Origin: Streptomyces achromogenes
GTDB taxonomy: Bacteria; Actinomycetota; Actinomycetes; Streptomycetales; Streptomycetaceae
NCBI RefSeq assembly: GCF_030816715.1
Contig: NZ_JAUSYH010000001.1
Location: 868,001 to 932,000 of the forward strand
DNA length: 64,000 nt
Direction of reading: 5' to 3'
Every line of letters begins with the position of its first letter. The stretch's first letter is position 1. The notes below the pieces were generated by a model. The model ran no database searches. It was not told where the DNA came from and saw only the letters and a list, made by a program, of their open reading frames with translations. Made by a program: the position numbers and the translations under genes. This document shows positions 26,356-34,591 of this stretch, piece by piece.

Positions 26356-27305
26356 CGCGGCTCTCCCTGTCCGGCGGTGTGCGGCTCGGCCATCGCGACC
26401 GCGATCTTCCGGTCGCCGGTGAAGGGCTCCCGGCCGTGGCCGGACAGCATGTTGTCCACCACGAGGACGTCGTTCTGCTGCCAGTCGAAGCGGACCCGGC
26501 ATTCCGCGTAGCGGCTGCGCAGGTGGTCCATCACGTCGTCGGGGATGCGTCCGCCGTCGCCGTAGTACGTGTTCGTGGGGAGGCCGTCCTCGCCGAACAG
26601 GGCGAGCAGGCCCTCCTGGACGTCCTCCGGGAGCGTGGTCACGTGGAAGAAGGTGATGTGGTTGAACCACACCTCCTCGCCGGTGCGCGGGTGGCGGTGC
26701 AGCGCGTCCCGCACCACGCGGGTGCGCAGCCCGTCCTCGCCGGTCCACTCGGGGATCAGCCCGTGCTCCTTGCAGTAGGCCTCCACCTCGGCCCGGCTGT
26801 CGGTCCCGAACACCTTGGGCCACGGGACGCCGAAGTGCGGGTGGTAGTTGCGCACCAGACTCCAGCGCCGGCGCGCGAACTCCTCCCGTACGGCGGGGTC
26901 GATCGCCGCGTACAGCCGCCGGGTGTCGGCCAGCGGTGTCGATCCCAGCGTCCGCGGCGCCCGCAGGCAGTAGAAGTACAGGGTCATCGGCCAGGTGTCC
27001 TGGTAGGAACACTCGTTGTGGAGGAAGATCTCCTCCTCGGCCGGGTGGTCGGTGGACGTGTACACATTGCCCTGGATCGAGGTGCGCGGTGAGGACGCCT
27101 CGGTGTAGGTGAGCGTCTCCCCGGACAGCGCGTTGACGGTCGACTGCAGTCCGTCGACGCCGTCGATGTCGAATCCCCGGAAGAGAAGCGCCCCGTGGGT
27201 GTCGAGCGCCGATCGGAGCTCGTCACGATCGTGCTCGATGAGGTCGATGAGGTCGGTGGTGGAACCTGCTTCCACCACCAGCGGCAGCACTGCCGGCTGG
27301 GCCAT
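26352..27305 (-). CDS. SyrP-like TauD-family Fe(II)/2-oxoglutarate hydroxylase
   Basis: A 317-residue non-haem iron dioxygenase of the TauD/SyrP type. The facial triad is HNE (His96, Glu98) in EIFLHNECSYQDTWP, with distal His290 in VVDNMLSGHGREPF and the 2-oxoglutarate-binding Arg299 in GDRKIAVAM. SyrP-type enzymes beta-hydroxylate amino acids, often while bound to an NRPS carrier domain; the HxE rather than HxD variant is usual in that group. AGGAG lies five bases before the ATG. It starts 41 bp after the radical SAM gene and overlaps the carbamoyltransferase start, which suggests hydroxylation followed by carbamoylation. Confidence 0.92.
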   Translation of the reverse strand: MAQPAVLPLVVEAGSTTDLIDLIEHDRDELRSALDTHGALLFRGFDIDGVDGLQSTVNALSGETLTYTEASSPRTSIQGNVYTSTDHPAEEEIFLHNECSYQDTWPMTLYFYCLRAPRTLGSTPLADTRRLYAAIDPAVREEFARRRWSLVRNYHPHFGVPWPKVFGTDSRAEVEAYCKEHGLIPEWTGEDGLRTRVVRDALHRHPRTGEEVWFNHITFFHVTTLPEDVQEGLLALFGEDGLPTNTYYGDGGRIPDDVMDHLRSRYAECRVRFDWQQNDVLVVDNMLSGHGREPFTGDRKIAVAMAEPHTAGQGEPR

Positions 27306-27346
27306 GCGGTCTCCTGACGTAACGGTGTTGCGGGCGGGCAGAGGGC

Positions 27347-28747
27347 TCAGACGGGCCGGTGCGGGACGTCGGAGGCGGGCGCCGTCGTCCCGGTGGGCCC
27401 CGGGGCCTGTCCGGCGACCCGATCCTCCGGACGGGCCCCGGCCGTCTGGTCCAGGAAGGGCGCGTCCGACGGCGACAGTGGCCGCAGGTCCGTCACCCAG
27501 GTCGCCTGCGGGTCGAACCGTGCGAAGAAGGGCCGCCCGACCACCTCCGGGTCCCTGGCCTGCAGATAGCGCAGTGCGAGCGCGGACTGTCCCGCGACCT
27601 CCGTCACCCCGTCGACGACCACCTTGCCGCGGGTGGCGGACATGGACGGGCCGCGTACCGTGCGGGCAAGACCGGTCACGGACGCCAGCGCCTCCCGGTA
27701 GATCTGCCAGGCGCGGACGAGTGGAACCTCGAAGTACTGGCGCGGGCCCGTGTCCCGCTCCACGAACATGTAGTAGGGCACGGCGTCGAGGGCGACGGCA
27801 CGCGTCCACATCTCCCGCCAGACGGCGGCGTCGTCGTTGATCGACCTGACCAGGGGCGCCTGGGTGCGGATCACGGCGCCCGTCGACCGGATCCGCTCGA
27901 CCGCGCGCCGCACGGGCTCCGGTCGGAGCTCGCGGGGATGCGTCACATGGGCCATCACCGCGAGGTGCCGACCGCGGTCGCGGACCTCCTCGAAGAGGCG
28001 CAGGACGTCGTCGGCGTCCTCGTCGTCGGTGAACCGGTACGGCCAGTAGGTCAGGGCCTTGGTGCCGATCCGGATGTTCCTGATGTGCTCCATCCCCGGG
28101 GCGAGGAAGGGCTCCAGTGCGCGCCGCAGGTTGTCGGTGCGCATGATCAGCGGGTCGCCGCCGGTCACCAAAATGTCGGTGATCTCCGTGTGGTGCCGCA
28201 GGTAGGCGGCGAGCGCGTCGGCGTCGTCCTTCTCCGCGGCCATCTTCAGCTCGGGTACCCCGACGAACTGTGCCCAGCGGAAGCAGTAGGTGCAGTACGC
28301 GTGGCAGGTCTGGCCCTGACGCGGGAAGTAGAGCAGCGTCTCCTCGTACTTGTGCTGCACGCCCGAGAGCCGCTGTCCCTGCCAGGCGGGGACGTTCTGG
28401 TCCGTCTGGCCCGCCGGGTGCGCGTTCAGCCCCGCGCGGATCTCCCGCACGGCGGTCGCCAGACGGGCGGGGCCCGCCTCCTCGCGCAGCAGGTCCGTGA
28501 CGGTCTTCAGCTCGTCCGCGGCCAGCATGTCGGGCTGCGGGAAGACCAGCCTGAAGACGGGATCGTCGTGCACGTCGTCCCAGTCGATGAGCTCGTCGAC
28601 CACGTACTGGTTGGCCCGGAACGGCAGGACCGCGGCCACGGCCCGTATCTGGAGCTTCGTCTCGGAGTCCGCCCCGCACCGGTCCAGCAGCGCGTCCAGG
28701 TCGCGTGCCGAGTACGCCCGGAAGCGGGGCGCCGTCACGTCGTTCAT
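27347..28747 (-). CDS. KamA-like radical SAM enzyme lacking the PLP-lysine motif
   Basis: A 466-residue radical SAM protein related to lysine 2,3-aminomutase. The [4Fe-4S] cysteines are C148, C152 and C155 in TCHAYCTYCFRW, and GGDPL (about 196-200) is the usual SAM-contact region. KamA resemblance continues through HIRNIRIGTKALTYWPYRF, AHVTHPRELRPEPVRRAVERIRSTGAVIRTQAPLVRSIND and VPYYMFVERDTGPRQYFEVPL. The segment where KamA has VVDAPGGGGK, whose Lys binds PLP, here reads VVVDGVTEVAGQ, with no Lys after the Asp. So it may not be a PLP-dependent aminomutase; it might be an epimerase or another radical enzyme. It overlaps the NRPS stop by four bases. Confidence 0.88.
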   Translation of the reverse strand: MNDVTAPRFRAYSARDLDALLDRCGADSETKLQIRAVAAVLPFRANQYVVDELIDWDDVHDDPVFRLVFPQPDMLAADELKTVTDLLREEAGPARLATAVREIRAGLNAHPAGQTDQNVPAWQGQRLSGVQHKYEETLLYFPRQGQTCHAYCTYCFRWAQFVGVPELKMAAEKDDADALAAYLRHHTEITDILVTGGDPLIMRTDNLRRALEPFLAPGMEHIRNIRIGTKALTYWPYRFTDDEDADDVLRLFEEVRDRGRHLAVMAHVTHPRELRPEPVRRAVERIRSTGAVIRTQAPLVRSINDDAAVWREMWTRAVALDAVPYYMFVERDTGPRQYFEVPLVRAWQIYREALASVTGLARTVRGPSMSATRGKVVVDGVTEVAGQSALALRYLQARDPEVVGRPFFARFDPQATWVTDLRPLSPSDAPFLDQTAGARPEDRVAGQAPGPTGTTAPASDVPHRPV

Positions 28748-31700
28748 CCGCGCCCCTCCTCCTGGCCGGCGGTGCCCGGCACGACCGCGCGGGTGATCTC
28801 CGCGGCCGTGGCGGCGGCATGGGACCGCTGTACCAGGGTGAAGTGGTCGGCGCCGGGCACGGTCCGGGTCTCCACCGGCGTGCCCAGTGCCTCCTCCCAG
28901 CCGAGGGCCGGGGAGGTCCCCTCCGGGCGCGTCTGGTCACCGGCGAGCACCAGCGTGAGCCGGGTGTCCCTGAGGCGGGCGCGCCGCATCCGGTAGTCGA
29001 CGAGCGCGGTGGCGTTGGCGTCGAACACGGTGAATCTGCGGCGCAGCGACTCCTGCTCCTCGCCGGCCGCCGGCCGCTCACCGCTGAGCAGCGCGGTGTC
29101 GACCCGCTCGCCGGTCATGCGCTCCAGGTCGCGGGCGAAGGACGCCACCCGGTCGGCGGCGGGTCCCGCGAAGTGCTCGAAGGCCTTCGAGCCCGGCGCA
29201 TAGCTGTCCAGCAGCACCAGGGACGCGGTGCGCACCCCCTCGAAGGACAGCTGGCGTGCCATCTCGTAGGCGACGGCGCCGCCCATGGACCAGCCGGCGA
29301 AGTGGTACGGCCCCTCGGACTGCACCTTGAGCACCTCGTGGAGGTAGGCGGCCGCCATCTCCTGGACCGAGGTGAAGGCGGTCCCGCCGTCCAGGCCGGG
29401 TGAGCGGACCCCGATCACCGTGAACTCGGAGGGCAGCGCCGACGCGACCTCCCGGAAGCACAGCACGTCGCCGCCGATCGGGTGCACGAGGAACAACCGC
29501 GGTCCACCCGGCACCCCCTGACGCAGAGTCAGCAACAGCTCGCTCGCCTGGTCGTCGGACTCCTCCCGCAACTCGCGTACCGACGCGGCCAGACGGTCGA
29601 CGCGCGGCCCTTCGAGGAGCTTGCGCAGCGACAGCGACAGGCCGGTCTTCTTGCGGATCCGGGTGAGCAGGATGGTGGCGAGCAGAGAGTGCCCGCCGAC
29701 CGCGAAGAAGTCATCGGTGACGCCGAAGTCCTCGTGACCGAGGAGCTCGGACCACATGGACGCGATCAGGGACTCGGTGTCGTCCCGGGGCGCGACACGC
29801 TCCTGCGCGGCCGGGGACGAGGTGCCCCGGAGAGAGGAGCGGTCCAGCTTGCCGTTGGGCAGCAGGGCGAACCGGTCCACGAAGAGGAACAGCGAGGGGA
29901 CGACGGCCAGCGGCAGCCGCTCGCGCGCGTGCCGGCGGAGTTCCTCCGTGGTCAGGCCGGAGCCCGGGGAGCGCACGACGTAGGCGACGAGCGAGCCGTC
30001 CGCCTCCTTGTCCGCCTCCACGTGGACCTGGCGCACCTGCGGATGCGTCGTCAGCTCCGCCGCGACCTCCGCGGGGTGCACCCGGACGCCTCGCACCTTG
30101 AGCAGGTCGTCGCTGCGCCCCTCGACGTGGATCTCGCCGAGGGCGCCGACCACGGCGAGGTCTCCCGTGTGGTAGACGAGGTCGTCCGGGTCGTTTGACA
30201 GCGGGTTGGGGCGGAAGTTCGAGGCCGTGCGGGCGTCGTCGAGGTAGCCCAGCGTCCGGTACGGCGTCCGGATGACGATCTCGCCGCGTTCGCCCGGGCC
30301 TCGGACGGAGCCGTCGTCGCCGAGGACGACCGCCTGGGCGCCGGGCAGCGGACGGCCGACGGTCACCGGTCCCGCGTCCTGTTCGGCCGTCACCCGGTGG
30401 AACGTCTTGATCATGGTCGTCTCGGTGGGCCCGTAGAAGTTGACGACCTCGGTGTTCGGGCCCAGCAGCCGCTCACGCAGCTCCTGGACGAGCCGGCCGG
30501 TGAGGGGCTCGCCCGCGAGACAGAGCAGCCGCAGGTCGGTGAGGGGCGCGGTGCCCCGGTCGGTGTCCCGCAGCCACGACGCCACCACGCTGGGTGTCGT
30601 GTGGACGACGGTGACGCGCTCGCGCGCCAGCCAGTCCACCATCCGCGCCGTGTCGTCCAGGGCGCTCGTCGGCGGCAGGCACAGAGTCGCTCCCTGGGTG
30701 AGCGGCACGAAGACGTCGCGCAGGACCGCGTCGAAGGAGAGCGTGGTGAGCTGTGCCACGCGGTCCCCGGCGTGCACGCCGAACTCCGTCGCCTCCCAGT
30801 CGATGAAGTGGTCGAGGCCGCGGTGCGACCCGACGACCGCCTTGGCCTCGCCGGTCGTGCCGGAAGTGAAGAAGACGTACGCCGGCTCCAGGGGCCGGGC
30901 GGGGACGGGGCGGAGCGCGTCGTCCGCGCTCTTGGCGAGTTCCTCGAAGGAGAGGCGTCGCACGGTGACGTCGCCCGGCACCTCCGTCGCGGTCGACGGC
31001 TCGGTGAGCAGAACCTGCCGGACGCCGGCCCTGGCCACCATGGAGGCGCGCCGTGGTCCTGGCAGACCGTCGTCCAGGAGTACGGCGGTGGCGCCGGTTC
31101 CGAGCGCGGCGACGAGGGCGGCCACGGTGGCGGGCGACTTGCCGCCCAGCACACCGACGCGCTGTCCCGCCGGAAGCTCCTGCGCGGCGCCCGCCACCGC
31201 GGCGGCGAGCTGACGATAGGTCACCTCGCCTTCCGCCCAGGAGACCGCGACGGCGTCCGGAGTGGCCGCGGCCCGGCGTCGGAACCGCTCGGCGACGGGG
31301 ACGAGGTCCCGCGCGGGAAGCGGCTCGGAGAACGGGTGGCCGTCACGGCCGACTCCGGCCAGCGGGCTCGTCGGCTGCTCGGCGGCGAAGCGGAGCAGGC
31401 GCGTGAACCGCTCGCCGAGCGCGGCCGCGAACTCGGCCTGGACGGTGTCGGCGTCGTACTCGAGGTCCAGGACGGTGCCGGCCTCCCCCGGGCGCACCAC
31501 CACGGTGAGGTCGAACTTGGCCGTCGGCGCGGTGCCGGAGCCGTCACCGGCGTCGGCGACCACGTCGACGGGACGCAGGAGGGCCGCCTCGCGCGGCAGT
31601 TCCTCGCGCGGCGGCATCCGCAGCATCACGGAGAACAGCGGGCTGCGGTCCCCGTCCCGGGCGGCCGCGACGGCCTCCACGACCTGCGCGTAGGAGACAT

Positions 31701-34545
31701 CGCGGTGCCCCGACGCCTCGACGAGCGTCGCCCTGACCCGGCCGAGTGCCTCCTCGAACGTCGGGTCGCCCGCCATGTCGAAGCGATAGGCGTGTGTCCG
31801 GACGAAGAACCCGATGACGTCCTCGAACTCCTCGCGGTCCCGGCCCACGCTGTCGCTGCCGATGACGACCCGGTCCTGTGCCGACGCCCGGGACAGGGCG
31901 TAGGCGAGGACGGTCATCATGGCCATGTACTCGGTGGCCCCGGACTTCGCGCACAGCTCGGCGAGGCGGTCCGTCACCTCGCGGGCGACCGGAACCCGCA
32001 GCACCCGTGCCTGGTGCGGCCGTTCGCCGGGCAGGGGACGTCCCCACGGCACGTCCGGGTCGGGGGTGTCGGCGAGCAGGTCGCGCCAGTAGGCGAGGTC
32101 GGCCTCGGCGCGCTCGCCGGTCGTCCGGCGGGCACGCCAGGCCGCGTAGTCACCGAACTGGAGCCGGGAGGTGTCGCCCTCCAGGTACGTGTGCCGGTCG
32201 GTGCCGGCGAGCAGCTCGTCGACCTGCTGCGCGACGAGGCTCCACGACACACCGTCACAGCACAGGTGATGGACGGTCAGGCCGACGAGGAGCTCGTCGG
32301 CCCCGACCCGGACCGTCCGGACCCGTACCAGCGGCCCGGCGACCAGGTCGAAGGCGACGGCCGCCGCCTCGGACAGCGCGGCCAGGGCCGCCGGCCGGTC
32401 GGCCGCGGCCGGAAGGGCGGTGAAGTCGACGGCTGCCTCACCCACAGACTGCACGGGGCGCCCCTCGACCTCGCTGAAGCGCAGCCGCAACGCCTCGTGA
32501 CGGCGGCACACCGTGAGGAAGGCCGTGCGTACGGCCTGCTCGTCGACGCCGGCGGGCAGCCGGAACACGCCGGCCATGTTGTAGGCGGAGCTGTGGGGGT
32601 CCAGCTGCTGGAGGAACCACAGGCCCTCTTGCTCGGGGGAGAGCGGCTGGTCGGCCTCGCGCGCGACGGGCACGGGCGCCGGTTCCTCCTCGGCCTGGGC
32701 GCCCTCCCGCAGCGCGTCGTCCACGGCCTGGGCGAGCGTGGCGATCGTCGCCGACCGGAAGAGGGTCGGCAGATTCAGGTCGGCCTCGAACGTCCGGCGG
32801 ATCCGGGCGAGGAGCCGGGCCAGCATCAGCGAGTGGCCGCCGAGATCGAAGAAGTTGGCGTGCCGGGAGGTGATCTCCTTCTTGAACACCTCGGACCACA
32901 GCTCGGCGACGCGCCGCTCCGTCTCGGTCCACTCGCCGGCGTCCGCCGCCTCCTCCGGCTGCGGCTCCGCCGTGTCGTCGGGGTCGGGCAGCGCGGACCG
33001 GTCCAGCTTGCCGTGGCCGGTGAGCGGCAGCCGCTCCAGGAGGACCACGTGGGCCGGGACCATCGCGTTGGAGCCGGCCGCGGCCACGTGCCGCCGCACG
33101 GCGGCGGCGTCCACGTCCGCGCCCCGGGCCGGCACGACATAGGCGACGAGGGCGGGACCGCCGTCCCCGGCGCGGACCACGACGGCCGCGTCCTCGACCT
33201 CGGGCATGCGGGTGATCAACGCGCCGACCTCAGCCGGGTGGACGCGGACGCCGAGGACCTTGACCTGGTCGTCCACCCGGCCGTGGATCTCCAGGTCGCC
33301 CTGGAGGCCGATGCGGCCCAGGTCACCGGTGCGCTGCACGAGGTCGGTGGGGTCGTCGGGGTTGAGCGGGTTCACCTCGAAGAGCGAGGCCTCTCCCGCA
33401 GCCGGGCGCCAGCTGCCCCGGGTGAGGTGCGGGGTGCGGATCAGCACGTGACCGGGCTCACCGACACCGCACCGCCGGCCTCGGTTGTTGACCACGAGCA
33501 GTTCGGCGCCGTCGATGGCCTTGCCCACGGGCAGGATGCCCGCCGGGACCTCGCCGTCCGGAACGGGGTACCAGGACTTGAGGATGGTGGCCTCGGTCGT
33601 CCCGTAGAGGTTGACGAACCGCGTCCCCGCGTCGCCGGTCGCATTCCGCCAGCGGTTGACAAGGCTGCCCGCGAGCGGCTCGCCGGCGAGGCAGACCAGA
33701 CGCAGCGCCGGGAAGCCCGCGCCGGCGGGCTGTTCGGCCAGCAGCGTGGACAACACGCTCGGCACCGTCTGCAGGACGGTCACCTCGTCCTCGCGCAGCC
33801 ATGCGAGCACCCGTGCCACATCGACGAAGGGACGATCGGTCGGTGGGAGGCACACGGTGGCACCTCCGATGAGCGCCGGGAACAAGTCCTTGAAGACCGC
33901 GTCGAAGGTCAGCGCGGCCATCTGGGCGACGCGGTCGCCCGTGGAGATGGCAAGGGCCTCCTGTTCCCAGGCGCAGAAGTGGGCGAGCGCACCGTGCCAG
34001 CCCAGGACACCGCGCGGCTCGCCGGTGGTGCCCGACGTGAAGCACACGTACGCGTCCGCGGCGGCGGCCACGACGGGCAACTCCACGTCCTCCGCCGCCG
34101 GCTTCTCCAGCTCGGCGAGCCGGACCACCGGCATGGCGTCGGCGCCGGGGTCCCACGTCCGGTCGGTCGTGTCGACGAGCAGCGACGGGCGCGCCCGTTC
34201 CAGCACGTCACGCACCCGCCCCTCCGGCTGGGTGACGTCGATCATCACCAGGACCGCACCTGCCCGCAGGACGCCGAGCATGGCCACGACCGTCTCCGGC
34301 GAGCGGCCACCACGGACCGCCACCACGTCCCCAGGGGTCACCTCCCGGGTGCGCAACGCCCGAGCCGTCGCGGAGTACCGCTCCACGAGTTCCTCGTACG
34401 TGTGGGACCGAGTGCCTCGGACCAGTGCGACGGCGTGCGGGAACCGGGAGGCCGTGGCCTCGATCAGGGCGGGGACGGTGGTGCTTTCGGCCAGGTGCCG
34501 TGACGGCGTCGGCGACGTGGTGGGGTGGTCGTCGGCGTACGTCAT
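28744..34545 (-). CDS. Nonribosomal peptide synthetase A-T-C-A-T-TE
   Basis: A 1933-residue two-module NRPS. A1 about 25-525 (CFTSGTTGEPRGVLG; NLYGTTEAT); T1 Ser572 in FDLGGHSL; C about 635-1060 with intact HHLCCDG (759-765); A2 about 1080-1575 (FFTSGTTGEAKAVVG; NFYGPTETT); T2 Ser1620 in AVGGHSL; thioesterase about 1680-1930 with Ser1753 in GWSMGG and a C-terminal His in GADHF. The A4 motifs FDAVFKDLF and FDAVLRDVF put Lys219 and Arg1276 at pocket position 239; by hand alignment to GrsA the codes are DAKQCALILK and DARHCAFMIK, unlike common amino acid codes. With the upstream A-T-C protein this gives a three-residue line released by the TE. The residues activated are unknown. Confidence 0.95.
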   Translation of the reverse strand: MTYADDHPTTSPTPSRHLAESTTVPALIEATASRFPHAVALVRGTRSHTYEELVERYSATARALRTREVTPGDVVAVRGGRSPETVVAMLGVLRAGAVLVMIDVTQPEGRVRDVLERARPSLLVDTTDRTWDPGADAMPVVRLAELEKPAAEDVELPVVAAAADAYVCFTSGTTGEPRGVLGWHGALAHFCAWEQEALAISTGDRVAQMAALTFDAVFKDLFPALIGGATVCLPPTDRPFVDVARVLAWLREDEVTVLQTVPSVLSTLLAEQPAGAGFPALRLVCLAGEPLAGSLVNRWRNATGDAGTRFVNLYGTTEATILKSWYPVPDGEVPAGILPVGKAIDGAELLVVNNRGRRCGVGEPGHVLIRTPHLTRGSWRPAAGEASLFEVNPLNPDDPTDLVQRTGDLGRIGLQGDLEIHGRVDDQVKVLGVRVHPAEVGALITRMPEVEDAAVVVRAGDGGPALVAYVVPARGADVDAAAVRRHVAAAGSNAMVPAHVVLLERLPLTGHGKLDRSALPDPDDTAEPQPEEAADAGEWTETERRVAELWSEVFKKEITSRHANFFDLGGHSLMLARLLARIRRTFEADLNLPTLFRSATIATLAQAVDDALREGAQAEEEPAPVPVAREADQPLSPEQEGLWFLQQLDPHSSAYNMAGVFRLPAGVDEQAVRTAFLTVCRRHEALRLRFSEVEGRPVQSVGEAAVDFTALPAAADRPAALAALSEAAAVAFDLVAGPLVRVRTVRVGADELLVGLTVHHLCCDGVSWSLVAQQVDELLAGTDRHTYLEGDTSRLQFGDYAAWRARRTTGERAEADLAYWRDLLADTPDPDVPWGRPLPGERPHQARVLRVPVAREVTDRLAELCAKSGATEYMAMMTVLAYALSRASAQDRVVIGSDSVGRDREEFEDVIGFFVRTHAYRFDMAGDPTFEEALGRVRATLVEASGHRDVSYAQVVEAVAAARDGDRSPLFSVMLRMPPREELPREAALLRPVDVVADAGDGSGTAPTAKFDLTVVVRPGEAGTVLDLEYDADTVQAEFAAALGERFTRLLRFAAEQPTSPLAGVGRDGHPFSEPLPARDLVPVAERFRRRAAATPDAVAVSWAEGEVTYRQLAAAVAGAAQELPAGQRVGVLGGKSPATVAALVAALGTGATAVLLDDGLPGPRRASMVARAGVRQVLLTEPSTATEVPGDVTVRRLSFEELAKSADDALRPVPARPLEPAYVFFTSGTTGEAKAVVGSHRGLDHFIDWEATEFGVHAGDRVAQLTTLSFDAVLRDVFVPLTQGATLCLPPTSALDDTARMVDWLARERVTVVHTTPSVVASWLRDTDRGTAPLTDLRLLCLAGEPLTGRLVQELRERLLGPNTEVVNFYGPTETTMIKTFHRVTAEQDAGPVTVGRPLPGAQAVVLGDDGSVRGPGERGEIVIRTPYRTLGYLDDARTASNFRPNPLSNDPDDLVYHTGDLAVVGALGEIHVEGRSDDLLKVRGVRVHPAEVAAELTTHPQVRQVHVEADKEADGSLVAYVVRSPGSGLTTEELRRHARERLPLAVVPSLFLFVDRFALLPNGKLDRSSLRGTSSPAAQERVAPRDDTESLIASMWSELLGHEDFGVTDDFFAVGGHSLLATILLTRIRKKTGLSLSLRKLLEGPRVDRLAASVRELREESDDQASELLLTLRQGVPGGPRLFLVHPIGGDVLCFREVASALPSEFTVIGVRSPGLDGGTAFTSVQEMAAAYLHEVLKVQSEGPYHFAGWSMGGAVAYEMARQLSFEGVRTASLVLLDSYAPGSKAFEHFAGPAADRVASFARDLERMTGERVDTALLSGERPAAGEEQESLRRRFTVFDANATALVDYRMRRARLRDTRLTLVLAGDQTRPEGTSPALGWEEALGTPVETRTVPGADHFTLVQRSHAAATAAEITRAVVPGTAGQEEGRG

Positions 34546-34591
34546 CTCAGTGTCAGTCCAATCGTGTGGTCAGGATTGCCCTGCGGGCAGG

